Origin: an uncultured Parasphingopyxis sp. | Lineage (GTDB): Bacteria; Pseudomonadota; Alphaproteobacteria; Sphingomonadales; Sphingomonadaceae | DNA length: 64,000 nt | Direction of reading: 5' to 3' | Assembly (NCBI RefSeq): GCF_937129435.1 | Contig: NZ_CAKZNF010000016.1 | Location: 1 to 64,000 of the forward strand | Shown: positions 9,534 through 21,631 of the stretch, piece by piece | Layout: every line of letters begins with the position of its first letter | Position numbering within the stretch: the stretch's first letter is position 1 | The notes under the pieces: generated by a model | Databases searched by the model: none | Told to the model about the DNA's origin: nothing | Seen by the model: only the letters and a program-made list of their open reading frames with translations | Program-made: the position numbers and the translations under genes

Positions 9534-11036
9534 TCAGCTTTCGAAATTGTCGGCGACGAAGCGGTCGAGCAGCCGGACGCCGAAGCCCGTCGCGCCCTTG
9601 TCCCAAAGGTTCGACGCACTCTTCATCCAGACCATCCCGGCAATGTCGAGATGCGCCCATTTGACGCCGTCCTGCACGAAGCGCTGCAGATATTGCGCCG
9701 CCGTGATCGAACCGGCCTCGCGCGGACCGACATTCTTCATATCGGCGATCGGCGAATCGAGCAGCTTGTCATAGGCCTTGCCGAGCGGCATCCGCCACAG
9801 CTTGTCGCCGCTCGAGGTGCCCGCCGCAAGCAGCTGTTCCGCCAGCCCGTCATCGTTCGCGAAGCATCCGCCATGCTCGAAACCGAGCGCGATGATCATC
9901 GCCCCGGTCAGTGTGGCGAGATCGATCATCACATCGGGCCGGTAATTCTCCTGCACCCAGTGCATCGCGTCGCACAGCACCAAGCGCCCTTCGGCATCGG
10001 TGTTCAACACCTCGACCGTCTGACCCGACATCGTCGTGACGACATCCGCAGGCCGTTGTGCATTTCCGTCGGGCATATTCTCGACAAGCCCGCACACGCC
10101 GATGACGTGCGCCTTGGCCTTGCGTCCCGCCAGCGCGCGCATGGCGCCCGCGACGGCGCCCGCTCCGCCCATGTCGAACTTCATGTCCTCCATGCCCGGC
10201 CCCGGCTTGATCGATATGCCGCCGGTATCGAATGTGACGCCTTTACCGACAAGGGCCAGCGGCTTATTCTGTTCGCCATCGGTACCGTCCCAGCGCATGA
10301 CGAGCAGTTGCGGCTCGCGCACCGAACCCTGGGCCACGCCGAGCAGCGCGCCCATGCCGAGTTCGGCCATTTCGTCGCGGCCCAACACCTCTATCTTTAC
10401 GCCGAGTTCCTCGAGCGGCCTGCACCGTTCGACGAAGCTCTTCGGGTAAAGGATGTTCGGCGGTTCGGTAACCAGTTCGCGCGCAAAGGCGATCCCGGCG
10501 AAGACATGCTCATGCGCCGCCCAGCGACCGGCCTCATCCTCGTCCGCGACGACCGTGATCGTTCGCAGGGTCGGTTTCGCCTTGGCCTTTTGCCGCGTGC
10601 GATATCGATCGAGCCGCCAACCGCGCTGCAAAGCGCCATAGGCCATGCGCGATCCGGTGTCCGTGCTGCTATCCGACGACGCGTCGATGATCATCGTCTT
10701 TTCGCCCGATGTGAGCAGTTTCGCCGCCACCGCTCCGCCGGCATTTTCATAGCCGTGATCTTCACCCGACCCGACGCCGGCGAGCAGAACGCGCCGGGGC
10801 TCGCCGTCATAATCGGTGACAATCTCCACGATGGATGCCGTGTCGCCGTTGAAACGCGCCGCCTGCGCCGCCCGGCGCAAATGCGCCGCGACTTCCTCAC
10901 TCAAGCCGTCCAGTGCGGCATCGATCCCGCCCTTCTTGCTGACGGGCAGGACGAGCGCATCGGGGCTGTCGGGACGGGACGAGGCAAAACGTACGGAGAT
11001 CGAAATCGCTATTCTCCTGTCGGGAATTGAAATCAC
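9534..11036 (-). CDS. pepA: Leucyl aminopeptidase (M17)
   Basis: 500 aa with VGKGVTFDTGGISIKPGPGMEDMKFDMGGAGAV and NTDAEGRLVLCDA. Confidence 0.96.
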   Translation of the reverse strand: MISIPDRRIAISISVRFASSRPDSPDALVLPVSKKGGIDAALDGLSEEVAAHLRRAAQAARFNGDTASIVEIVTDYDGEPRRVLLAGVGSGEDHGYENAGGAVAAKLLTSGEKTMIIDASSDSSTDTGSRMAYGALQRGWRLDRYRTRQKAKAKPTLRTITVVADEDEAGRWAAHEHVFAGIAFARELVTEPPNILYPKSFVERCRPLEELGVKIEVLGRDEMAELGMGALLGVAQGSVREPQLLVMRWDGTDGEQNKPLALVGKGVTFDTGGISIKPGPGMEDMKFDMGGAGAVAGAMRALAGRKAKAHVIGVCGLVENMPDGNAQRPADVVTTMSGQTVEVLNTDAEGRLVLCDAMHWVQENYRPDVMIDLATLTGAMIIALGFEHGGCFANDDGLAEQLLAAGTSSGDKLWRMPLGKAYDKLLDSPIADMKNVGPREAGSITAAQYLQRFVQDGVKWAHLDIAGMVWMKSASNLWDKGATGFGVRLLDRFVADNFES

Positions 11037-11156
11037 AACGGAATTGATCTGTCCGGATAGCGGAACGGCGGGCGTCTGGCAAAGACGATTGCAGCGCGGG
11101 CGCGCGGGTGCGATAGGCGCGGCAGAAGCCGGACTTTCATCCGATACAGGTATTCA

Positions 11157-13442
11157 GTGACGCGTAAGACGATATTCTGCCTCAGCGTGCTTCCGTTGGC
11201 GATGGTGGCGCAAGCCGCCATGGCGCAGGGCACGGGCGACGGCGATCCGTTCGATCCCGATGCCTCCCGGTTGATCCCGCCGGTGGATCTGACGGATGAG
11301 GAGCTTCCGCCGCTCGAAGCCTCGATGGAGCCCGACGAGATCGTCTTCAGCGCTCAGATGATCGAATACAACCAGGCGAGCGATGTCGTGACCGCGAGCG
11401 GCGACGTTCATCTCGTGCGCGACGGCGTCCGTTTGCGTGCCGACCAGGTCGTCTGGAACCGGAATACCGGCGAGGTGATCGCCAGCGGCAATGTCGCGGT
11501 GCGCTCGCCCGAGGGCGATTCCGCCTATGCCGAGCGGGCCGAACTGACCGATACGCTGCGCGACGGCATGGTCGACAATCTGCTGATCGTGCTGGAAAAT
11601 GGCGGCAGACTGGCCGCGCAGGCCGGAGCGCGCGACGACGGCGTCTCGATCCTCGATAACGCGGCCTACACCCCCTATCGCGCGCTCGACGACGAAGGCG
11701 AGCCGCAGGAGCCGAGCTGGTATATCACCGCCGCGCGCGTCATCCACGATCCCGAAACCAACCGGATCCGATACGAAGACGCGCGGTTCAATCTTTTCGG
11801 GCTGACCATTGCCGCTTTGCCGAGCTTTTCTCATCCCGATGGGTCCGAGGGCGGCTCGACCGGCTTTCTGGTCCCCGATTTCCGGCTCAGCCGCTCAAAC
11901 GGGCTCGAAGTCGAATTTCCCTATTATATCAATCTCGCGCCCAATCGTGACGCGACGATCACGCCGCATATCTATACCGGTGTGCTCCCCGCGATCGAGG
12001 CGGAATACCGGCATCTCGCTGCCGAGGGTGCGTTTCAGATTGCCGGCATCGCCACATACAGCTCGCGGCGCCCCATCAATCCGCCCGCCGGCTTCGTCTT
12101 CGATGGCGACAATGACTTTCGCGGCTATATCGAGGCCAACGGCCGCTTTCAGTTTACGCCATATTGGTCGGTCACCGGTTCTACCCGGCTGACGACGGAC
12201 GACACTTTCCTGCGTCGTTACGATATCTCGCGCGACGACCGGTTGCGGTCGACGGTCGAGGCCGAGCGGATCGGCGAGAACAGCTATTTCTCGATCGCCG
12301 GCTGGGCTGTGCAGGATTTGCGCGCGACAGCGGACGGCGGCCAGCAGCCCATCGCCATCCCCGCGATCGACTATCGCCAGCGTTTCGCGGACGGACTGAT
12401 TGGCGGCACGGTCAATCTGCAGGCGAACAGCCTTGGCATCATCCGCACCGACGGACAGGACACGCAGCGGGCATTCGCCAGCGCGCAATGGGACTATCGC
12501 CGGATCACGAGTCTCGGTCAGGAATTCTCCCTGACGGCATTGGTGCGCGGCGATGCCTATCATTCGGACGAGAACGCCGACACCATCACCGGGCTCTATG
12601 CCGGCGAGGAAGGCTGGCAGTTTCGCGGAATCGGTGCGGTCGCCGCCGATATCCGCTGGCCGTTCGTCGGCGAACTGTTCGGCGGTATCCAGCGCGTGAC
12701 GCCGCGCGTCCAGATCGTCGCCACGCCCGATCTGTCGAACCTCGAAGTGCCGAACGAGGATTCGCGGTCGATCGAGCTGGAAAATGCCAGCATCTTCGCG
12801 ATCAACCGCTTTCCCGGTTACGACCGGTTCGAGGATGGGGTTCGCATGACCTATGGCGGCGAATATGCGCTCGATCTCCCACGCTTCTCGCTGCGGACCA
12901 GCCTTGGCCAGAGCTACCGTCTCACGCGCAAACCCACCCTGTTTCCGTCCGGAACCGGACTTTCATCGCGCTTTTCCGATGTCGTGGGCCGGACCGAGAT
13001 TCGCTATGGGCGGTTCCTTGCGCTCACCAGCCGTTATCGGATCGACAAGGACAATCTCGATATCCGTCGTGCCGAACTCGACCTGACGGTGGGATCGCGC
13101 ACGACCTATGTCGAGCTGGGCTATTTGCTTCTCGACAGGGATATCACCCTCAACATCGAGGATTTGCGCGATCGCGAGGAATTGCGCGCGGCGGCGCGCG
13201 TCGCGATCGGCGATTACTGGTCGATCTTCGGTTCGGCCGTCGTCGATCTCACCAGCCGCAGAGAAGACCCGCTATCGCTTGCCGACGGGTTCGATCCTGT
13301 TCGAACGCGTCTGGGCTTCGGCTATGAGGACGAAGGGCTCGAATTCGGGTTCACCTGGCGGCGAGACTATGACGACACCGGCGATGCGCGCCGCGGCGAC
13401 ACCTTCCTCTTCCGGGTGGCGTTACGCAATCTTGGACGCTAA
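11157..13442 (+). CDS. lptD: LPS-assembly protein LptD
   Basis: 761 aa, signal peptide, OstA-like N-terminus (SAQMIEYNQASDVVTASGDVHLVRDGVRLRADQV), long beta-barrel C-terminus; followed by surA. Confidence 0.92.
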   Translation: MTRKTIFCLSVLPLAMVAQAAMAQGTGDGDPFDPDASRLIPPVDLTDEELPPLEASMEPDEIVFSAQMIEYNQASDVVTASGDVHLVRDGVRLRADQVVWNRNTGEVIASGNVAVRSPEGDSAYAERAELTDTLRDGMVDNLLIVLENGGRLAAQAGARDDGVSILDNAAYTPYRALDDEGEPQEPSWYITAARVIHDPETNRIRYEDARFNLFGLTIAALPSFSHPDGSEGGSTGFLVPDFRLSRSNGLEVEFPYYINLAPNRDATITPHIYTGVLPAIEAEYRHLAAEGAFQIAGIATYSSRRPINPPAGFVFDGDNDFRGYIEANGRFQFTPYWSVTGSTRLTTDDTFLRRYDISRDDRLRSTVEAERIGENSYFSIAGWAVQDLRATADGGQQPIAIPAIDYRQRFADGLIGGTVNLQANSLGIIRTDGQDTQRAFASAQWDYRRITSLGQEFSLTALVRGDAYHSDENADTITGLYAGEEGWQFRGIGAVAADIRWPFVGELFGGIQRVTPRVQIVATPDLSNLEVPNEDSRSIELENASIFAINRFPGYDRFEDGVRMTYGGEYALDLPRFSLRTSLGQSYRLTRKPTLFPSGTGLSSRFSDVVGRTEIRYGRFLALTSRYRIDKDNLDIRRAELDLTVGSRTTYVELGYLLLDRDITLNIEDLRDREELRAAARVAIGDYWSIFGSAVVDLTSRREDPLSLADGFDPVRTRLGFGYEDEGLEFGFTWRRDYDDTGDARRGDTFLFRVALRNLGR

Positions 13443-13527
13443 GCCTGCGTTCAGGATAAATCTGTTTGAGCTCATCCACGACATTTGCCGGTTGCGACTG
13501 GCAACAGAACGGACATTGCTACTAGAA

Positions 13528-14892
13528 ATGACGACCATGAATGCACAGCGTTTTAAGCGCGGGATGATTGCCATTGCCTCGACGGCGGGCCTCGGCCTGC
13601 TTGCCTTTGGTGCCGCCGCACAATCACCGATGGACGATCTGAACAGCGCCTCGGTCCTCGACCTGCCCGAACAGTTTCGCGTGTTCAGCGAATATGACCC
13701 GAACATTCGCAAGCCAACGGCGATCGTCAATGGCGAGATCATCACGCGAACCGATGTGGACCAGCGCCTTGCGCTCGTCCTCGCGGCCAATGGCGACGTC
13801 CAGATTTCCGAAGAGGAATTGCAACGGCTGCGCATCCAAGTGCTCAGCAACCTGATCGACGAGACGTTGCAGATCCAGGAAGCGGCCGCGAATGAAATCG
13901 AGATCACCGATGCCGAAGTCGAGCAGACGCTGCAGCGCGTGAGCGGAAACTTTGCGTCCGAAGACGTGAACTTCGCCGATTATCTTCGCCAGCAGGGCTC
14001 CTCGCAGCGCTCGATCGAACGCCAGATCGAAGGCGAGCTGGCTTGGAACCGCCTGCTGCGTCGCTACGTTAATCCGCGAATTAACGTCAGCGATGCCGAG
14101 GTCGAGGCCGTCCGCGAGCGGCTCGAAGCCTCGCGCGGCCAGACCGAATACCGGATCGCGGAAATCTATCTGAGCGCGCGGCCGGACAATGAAGCGCAGG
14201 TCCGGGCCAATGCCGAGCAAATTCTCGAGCAGCTTCGCCGAGGCGCGTCGTTCCCGGCCTATGCGCGGCAATATTCCGAAGCGTCGACGGCTGCTGTGGG
14301 TGGCGATCTCGGCTGGGTGCTGCCCGGCCAGTTGCCGACGGAACTCGCTCAGGTGCTGCCGCAAATTCCCGTCGGCGCGGTGAGCCCGCCCATTCCCGTA
14401 CCCGGCGGCTTTTCGATCATCGCGATGGTCGACCAGCGCCAGATCCTTTCGGCCGATCCGCGCAATGCGGTGCTGAGCCTGAAGCAGATCACCGTGAACT
14501 TCCCTCCCGGCACTACCGAGGCGGATGCGACGCCGGTCGTCACGCAGCTTGCCGAGGCCTCGCAATCCAGCGGTGGCTGCGGTGCGGCCGAAGCGCTGGC
14601 GCAAAGCGTCGGCGGGACCGTGGTGCAGAATGATTCGGTGCAGATGCGCGATCTTCCGCCGGCGCTGCAGCAAGCGATGGTGGACCTCCAGATCGGCCAG
14701 TCCTCGCCGCCATTCGGCTCGATCGAGGACGGTGTGCGCGTGTTGGTCCTGTGCGGCCGCGAATCGGGTGCGCCGAGCCAGAGCCTCGATCCCGAGCGGA
14801 TCATGGCCTCGCTCCAGGATTCGCGCAGCAGCCGGATGGCGCGCAACTATCTCCGCAATCTGCGCCGTGATGCGGTGATTGAGTATCGCTGA
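13528..14892 (+). CDS. surA: Peptidylprolyl isomerase / periplasmic chaperone SurA
   Basis: Signal peptide; TAIVNGEIITRTDVDQRLAL; parvulin-like YSEASTAAVGGDLGWVLPGQLP. Confidence 0.9.
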   Translation: MTTMNAQRFKRGMIAIASTAGLGLLAFGAAAQSPMDDLNSASVLDLPEQFRVFSEYDPNIRKPTAIVNGEIITRTDVDQRLALVLAANGDVQISEEELQRLRIQVLSNLIDETLQIQEAAANEIEITDAEVEQTLQRVSGNFASEDVNFADYLRQQGSSQRSIERQIEGELAWNRLLRRYVNPRINVSDAEVEAVRERLEASRGQTEYRIAEIYLSARPDNEAQVRANAEQILEQLRRGASFPAYARQYSEASTAAVGGDLGWVLPGQLPTELAQVLPQIPVGAVSPPIPVPGGFSIIAMVDQRQILSADPRNAVLSLKQITVNFPPGTTEADATPVVTQLAEASQSSGGCGAAEALAQSVGGTVVQNDSVQMRDLPPALQQAMVDLQIGQSSPPFGSIEDGVRVLVLCGRESGAPSQSLDPERIMASLQDSRSSRMARNYLRNLRRDAVIEYR

Positions 14893-14908
14893 TCTGGGAG
14901 GGTCCGCA

Positions 14909-15916
14909 ATGGCGCCGATAGCGGTATCGCTCGGCGACCCGGCAGGGATCGGGCCGGAAATTATCGGCAAGGCGTGGAGCGAGCGCACACGGCATAGCCT
15001 GCCTGTTTTCTTCGGTGTCGGGGATGCCGGCGCGCTCAAGCGCTTCTGGCATGGCCCTGTGGTCGAAATTTCCGAACCCGCGGAGGCGGACGCCGCGTTC
15101 GACAAGGGCGTGCCCGTGCTCGCGGTCGAGAATGACGAGCGTGTCGTCGGCGGTGAACCGACCGCGCAGGGCGCGCGCTGCGCACTCGATTCTCTCGAAA
15201 TGGCGGTCGGGCTGGCGCGATCCGGTGCCGCGGGGGCGGTCGTGACCGGCCCGGTCGCGAAATCGCGACTCTATGACATCGGCTTTGCCCATCCCGGACA
15301 GACAGAGTTCGTCGCCGAACGTTGCGGCGTCGCGCTGTCGAACACGGCGATGTTACTGGCCGGGCCCTCGCTGCGCACCGTCCCGATCACCACGCATATG
15401 CCCTTGCGCGACGTGCCGGACGCATTGACGCCCGATCTTGTCATGACCAAGGGCCGTACGACGGCCCGCGGACTGGAGCGCAATTTCGGCATCGCCCGTC
15501 CGCGCCTCGTTTTCTCCGGCCTCAACCCGCATGCGGGAGAATTCGGTGCACTGGGTCGCGAAGAAATCGACATTCTCGAACCCGCGATCAGCCAGTTACG
15601 CGAGGAAGGCATAGACGCCAAGGGTCCGTTCGCCGCCGACACGATGTTCCATCCCGAGGCGCGGATGAAATATGATTGCGCGCTGTGCCCGTCGCACGAC
15701 CAGGCGCTGATTCCCTTGAAAACGCTGCATTTCGACGAAGGCGTCAATATGACGCTGGGCTTACCGATCGTGCGGACAGCGCCCGATCACGGGACGGCGT
15801 TCGAGATCGCCGGCAAGGGCAAGGCCAATCCCGGCGCCATGATCGCTGCCATCGGCCTGGCGGCGTTCTGTGCCCGCAAGCGTTCGGCCTACGACGCGCA
15901 ACAAGCGGCGGCGTGA
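14909..15916 (+). CDS. pdxA: 4-hydroxythreonine-4-phosphate dehydrogenase
   Basis: [22 protein letters not shown]...[13 protein letters not shown]...[16 protein letters not shown]. Confidence 0.95.
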   Translation: MAPIAVSLGDPAGIGPEIIGKAWSERTRHSLPVFFGVGDAGALKRFWHGPVVEISEPAEADAAFDKGVPVLAVENDERVVGGEPTAQGARCALDSLEMAVGLARSGAAGAVVTGPVAKSRLYDIGFAHPGQTEFVAERCGVALSNTAMLLAGPSLRTVPITTHMPLRDVPDALTPDLVMTKGRTTARGLERNFGIARPRLVFSGLNPHAGEFGALGREEIDILEPAISQLREEGIDAKGPFAADTMFHPEARMKYDCALCPSHDQALIPLKTLHFDEGVNMTLGLPIVRTAPDHGTAFEIAGKGKANPGAMIAAIGLAAFCARKRSAYDAQQAAA

Positions 15917-16734
15917 CTGAGCTGCCGCCGCTGCGGGATGTGATCGCGGCGCATGGTTTGTCCGCGAGCAAGGCGCTCGGCCAGAATTTCCTTCTCGATA
16001 CGCAATTGCTGGATCGGATCGCTGCGGTGCCGGGCGATCTCACCGATGAGACGGTGTATGAAGTCGGACCGGGACCGGGTGGGCTGACACGGGCGCTTCT
16101 CGCACGCGGTGCCAATGTGGTCGCGGTCGAAAGGGACCGGCGTTGCCTCGCGGCTCTTCAGCAAGTCTCGGATCATTTCGACGGCCGGCTGACCGTTATT
16201 GAGGGCGACGCGCTCAGGGTTGACGAAGCGCAGGTTACGGGCGGCGCTGCGCATATCGTCGCCAATCTGCCCTATAATGTCGGAAGTGCGCTGCTCGTGC
16301 GCTGGCTGACGGAGGAACGCTGGCCTCCCCGGTGGAAATCGGCGACGCTGATGTTTCAGAAAGAGGTGGCGGAGCGCATCGTGGCGAAACCGGGCAGCGC
16401 CGCGTTCGGGCGCCTCTCCGTTCTCGCGCAATGGCGCAGCGATGCGTCGATCGCGCTCAACGTCCACCGATCGGCTTTCGTGCCGCCGCCCAAGGTCATG
16501 TCGGCCGTCGTGCACATTGTGCCGCGATCCGCTCCGCCGGATGTCAAAGGACCGGTCATCGAACAGGTCACCCAGGCCGCATTCGGGCAGCGGCGCAAGA
16601 TGTTGCGGCAAAGTCTGAAATCGGTTCCGCGTGCGCTTGATGCGCTCGAATCGCTTGGCATCGATCCAACGCGCCGGGCGGAGACGCTGGCCGTGGACGA
16701 TTTCGTCGCTATCGCTCGGGAAATCGGCCCCTAG
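15913..16734 (+). CDS. rsmA: 16S rRNA (adenine1518/1519-N6)-dimethyltransferase
   Basis: GTG start; [23 protein letters not shown]...[15 protein letters not shown]...[14 protein letters not shown]. Confidence 0.95.
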   Translation: MTELPPLRDVIAAHGLSASKALGQNFLLDTQLLDRIAAVPGDLTDETVYEVGPGPGGLTRALLARGANVVAVERDRRCLAALQQVSDHFDGRLTVIEGDALRVDEAQVTGGAAHIVANLPYNVGSALLVRWLTEERWPPRWKSATLMFQKEVAERIVAKPGSAAFGRLSVLAQWRSDASIALNVHRSAFVPPPKVMSAVVHIVPRSAPPDVKGPVIEQVTQAAFGQRRKMLRQSLKSVPRALDALESLGIDPTRRAETLAVDDFVAIAREIGP

Positions 16735-17249
16735 GGCGTGTTGGCCGGCTCGCCGTCGGAAGCCGTTGTCGCTTCCTGCGCTGCCAGCTGCGGCGCGGGT
16801 GGCCCGGCGGCAATCGTGGCGGCAAGGCTCGTCGCCTCTTCGCAGCTCGTTTCGCAAAGCGCCTCGATCCGGTCGAGATTACGTTGCGCCCGATCCATCG
16901 AACCGCGCTGAACAAAGACCTGCCCCTGCCCTTCGAGCGCGGCAAGGTCGTTTGGCTCGATCTCGAGCGCCTCGCGATAATAGCGGATCGCCAACCCGGG
17001 AAGCTCCTGCGACAGCGCCACTTCGGCGAGTGCGACATAGCCGTCGCGATTGCGCGGATCGACCGCGATGCCCGTTTCGATCAGATCCTGCGCCATCTCG
17101 GCATTGCCGGACGACAGCGCGGCGCGGCCTTCGGCGACCAGCGAAGCGGAACGCGGATCGATCTGGTCGTCGGCCAACTGGCCGTAGACCGTGCTCGAAG
17201 CGGTCGCAAATGCAAGCGAGATGGCAATGGCGAGGGGCGAGAAACGCAT
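16731..17249 (-). CDS. Tetratricopeptide-repeat secreted protein
   Basis: Signal peptide [19 protein letters not shown], then TPR-like helices [29 protein letters not shown] / [27 protein letters not shown]. Confidence 0.65.
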   Translation of the reverse strand: MRFSPLAIAISLAFATASSTVYGQLADDQIDPRSASLVAEGRAALSSGNAEMAQDLIETGIAVDPRNRDGYVALAEVALSQELPGLAIRYYREALEIEPNDLAALEGQGQVFVQRGSMDRAQRNLDRIEALCETSCEEATSLAATIAAGPPAPQLAAQEATTASDGEPANTP

Positions 17250-17287
17250 AATCAGCTCCAACACTGTTTCCGGCTGTTTCGCCTCGT

Positions 17288-18472
17288 CTAGCATGCCCGT
17301 TGCAGCCTTGCGAAGAAAAAGCCGTCGGTTCCGTGCCGCGCCGGAGACAAAAGCCGCCCGTTCGCGGTCACGATTCCATGATCGATAGCCGGTTCCACCT
17401 TTCGGAAATCCGAACGGCGAGCGAGAAACGCCGAAATCTGCCCCTCCCCCTCTTCGTGCAGCAGCGAGCAGACGGCATATAGCAAATGCCCGCCCGGCCG
17501 CACCAGATCGGCGCCGTAATCGAGGATATGGGCCTGCAGCGCGGCAATGCGTCCGATCCGCTCCGGTGTCAGCCGCCAGCGCGCCTCCGGATTGCGGCGC
17601 CATGTCCCCGTACCGCTGCAAGGCGTATCGATCAGGACAAGGTCTGCCGTGTCCCGAAGGTCGCCGAGTACCTCCCTCTCTCGCCCCGGATTAAGGAGGC
17701 GTGTTTCGACATCTTCGATACCCGTGCGTTCGGCGCGCGGTGCGAAGGCGCGAAGCCGTTGCCGGTCGGTATCGCAGGCGATGAAGCGCGCCCTGCCCTC
17801 CACCCTATCGTGCATGGCCAGCGTCTTGCCACCGGCCCCGGCACACAGGTCGACGACAGTCATCCCGCGCTCGGCACCCGCAGCATCGGCGACCAACTGG
17901 CTACCCTCGTCCTGAATGTCGATCAGGCCTTCGTGAAACAGGTCGTGCTGTTCCACCGGAAATCCCGATGGCAGGCGGATGGCGCGGTCGCTCAGCCTCC
18001 CAGGTTCACCGCTGCCGAGCCGTTGCAATGCCTCATCGCGTCCGATTTTCGAGCGGTTGATGCGAATGTCGAGCGGCGCGCGGTCCGATAGGGCCAGAAT
18101 ATCGCCATGATTCAGCGCGGGATCGAACCGGTCACGCAGCCATTCGGGCAGATTCGATGCCGGCTCCCCTGCTTCGCCGTCCATGATCGGTTGCGGCCCA
18201 TAGTCCGAGCCGTCGAAGGCCTCGCGCAGCCGGCGTTCGTCGCCCGCCAGACCGATCATCGCCGCCCTGCCGCTTTGCGGCGGCGCGCCATGACGGCGAA
18301 TCGCGTCATAGACGTGTTCGCGAATGGCGCGGCGATCCTTCGATCCGGCATAGCGCCGTTGTTTGAAGGCGCGCTTCAGGATCACATCGGCCGCAGCGCC
18401 GTCGCCCTTGGTCGCTTCGATGATCTCGTCGAGAATCTCTATCGCGGTCTGGACGCGCGCTGCGGGCGTCAT
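17288..18472 (-). CDS. RsmB/NOP family RNA m5C methyltransferase
   Basis: DEGSQLVADAAGAERGMTVVDLCAGAGGKTLAMHD...LIDTPCSGTGTWRRNPEARWRLTPE...YAVCSLLHEEGE. Confidence 0.9.
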   Translation of the reverse strand: MTPAARVQTAIEILDEIIEATKGDGAAADVILKRAFKQRRYAGSKDRRAIREHVYDAIRRHGAPPQSGRAAMIGLAGDERRLREAFDGSDYGPQPIMDGEAGEPASNLPEWLRDRFDPALNHGDILALSDRAPLDIRINRSKIGRDEALQRLGSGEPGRLSDRAIRLPSGFPVEQHDLFHEGLIDIQDEGSQLVADAAGAERGMTVVDLCAGAGGKTLAMHDRVEGRARFIACDTDRQRLRAFAPRAERTGIEDVETRLLNPGREREVLGDLRDTADLVLIDTPCSGTGTWRRNPEARWRLTPERIGRIAALQAHILDYGADLVRPGGHLLYAVCSLLHEEGEGQISAFLARRSDFRKVEPAIDHGIVTANGRLLSPARHGTDGFFFARLQRAC

Positions 18473-18478
18473 ATGCGC

Positions 18479-19981
<1,503 letters not shown>

Positions 19982-20006
19982 CTATAGGCGCGCATCGCCG
20001 CTGTTA

Positions 20007-21455
20007 CTAGCGCGGCTCGGGAGAATATCGCGCAGGATCGGCGAGCGCGCGGCCGAGCGCGATATGCAGCAGCACATCCTCATAGGCACCGCCCAGTTCG
20101 AGCGTGTCGTCGAAATTGTCGTCCGGTCCGTGATAGGGGCCCTGAAGGAACGCGTTGAGACGCTCGTAATCGGTGAAGGAACCGCCCGCCATGATCGACG
20201 GGACGCCGCGTTCCAGCAGCACCCAGCCGTCCTGACGCCGGACGAACGCATTCGGGTCTTCGCTGTCATAAATTTCGCGGCCCAACTGCCGGGCGACACC
20301 GTCGACAATCGGATCGAGCGCCGTCATCCCACGGCCCACGATCCCCACCGGGGCGCCGCGTGGGCCGATAGCGATGGTATCGAGGTTGAGCGCCGCCACC
20401 AACCGGTCGAGCGGCAATGATGGATCGTCGGCCCAGGCTTCGGCGCCCAGCAGACCGAGCTCTTCCGCCGTGGTCGCCACGAAATAGATGTCGCGCGCGG
20501 GTCGTGGCCCCTCTCCCAGCGCGTCGGCGACTTCGATCAATGCGGCGGTGCCGCTCGCATTGTCGACGGCGCCATTGCAGATCGCATCTTCTTCACCGGG
20601 CCGGCAGACACCGAAATGGTCATAATGGGCCATGAAGACGACGGCCTCTTCTCCCCCGTCCGAGCCCGCCAGCCTGCCAACGACATTGTATCCGGTATAG
20701 GGCTGCACTTCGGTTGCCACATCGAGCGACATCGTCAGGTCAAGTGCGACGGGTGCGTCGGGCACATCCCGCTCATATCCGCCGGCCCGGAGCAAAGTTC
20801 TCCCCGCGTCAGGCGAGGCATAGCCATCGATGACGGCATGCCGGCGGCCTTCCAGCGTTGTGCTGCCAGCAGAGAAATAGCGCTGATATTGCTCCCAATC
20901 CTCGTCGCTTTCGGCAATCACGATAACGGCCTTTGCCCCGGCGTCGGCCATAGCCTCGATCCGCGAACTTGCACGAGGCGGTGCGGGGACGCCTTCCGGT
21001 GCACCGGCGCGAATGACGACGATGGCTCCCTCGATGACCGAGCGGAGCGCACCATAATCCTCTTCGATCCCGTAGCCCGCATAGACGACCGGCTCATCGG
21101 TCAGGACGTCGTGCGCAGCGGAGCCGGTAAGGAGCAGGTCATCTTCACTCCATTCGCCCGATCGACCGCCACCGGCCCATCGTCCCGTCGCCTGTATCGG
21201 CCGGCGCTCTATGAGTTCGATAGGCTGATAGAAGCTGCCTTTCCATCCGGGGCGAAGTCCCGCTTCGGCGAATTGCGCTGTGATATAGTGGGCGGCCACC
21301 GCTTCGCCGATGGTTCCCGGTCGGCGGCCCTGGAAATTCTCGCTCGCCAGGATTTCGACATGGCGGCGATATTCGGCTTCGCTGGCTTCGCTGTGCGCCG
21401 GGGTGGGAAATGTGAAGGAAAATGCCGCAACGGCGGCGAAAATACGCCTGATCAT
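20007..21455 (-). CDS. M28 family peptidase, secreted
   Basis: Signal peptide; VVFMAHYDHFGVCRPGEEDAICNGAVDNASGTAALIEVADAL and TTAEELGLLGAEAW. Confidence 0.88.
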   Translation of the reverse strand: MIRRIFAAVAAFSFTFPTPAHSEASEAEYRRHVEILASENFQGRRPGTIGEAVAAHYITAQFAEAGLRPGWKGSFYQPIELIERRPIQATGRWAGGGRSGEWSEDDLLLTGSAAHDVLTDEPVVYAGYGIEEDYGALRSVIEGAIVVIRAGAPEGVPAPPRASSRIEAMADAGAKAVIVIAESDEDWEQYQRYFSAGSTTLEGRRHAVIDGYASPDAGRTLLRAGGYERDVPDAPVALDLTMSLDVATEVQPYTGYNVVGRLAGSDGGEEAVVFMAHYDHFGVCRPGEEDAICNGAVDNASGTAALIEVADALGEGPRPARDIYFVATTAEELGLLGAEAWADDPSLPLDRLVAALNLDTIAIGPRGAPVGIVGRGMTALDPIVDGVARQLGREIYDSEDPNAFVRRQDGWVLLERGVPSIMAGGSFTDYERLNAFLQGPYHGPDDNFDDTLELGGAYEDVLLHIALGRALADPARYSPEPR

Positions 21456-21631
21456 GCGCGAGCCATGGCGTGCAAGCGGGGGCGGTGCAAGCGTGACGGC
21501 TTCATGGATTCGACGAATGACGGCCTTGGTCGGCCAGCGTACCGTCGATCATGTGCACCGAAAGGCTTGGCAGCGGGCCCGCGCCGTTCCAATATGTTTC
21601 CCACAACGCGGTCGCGCGGGGAGAAGCAACC

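Noticed and set aside
9651-11030. 459-aa ORF on + strand opposite pepA
   Set aside because: Antisense mirror of a confidently assigned leucyl aminopeptidase.
11895-12563. 222-aa ORF on - strand inside lptD
   Set aside because: Antisense within lptD, no independent support.
13624-15105. 493-aa ORF on - strand opposite surA/pdxA
   Set aside because: Spans two real genes in antisense; low-complexity Arg/Ala/His-rich translation.
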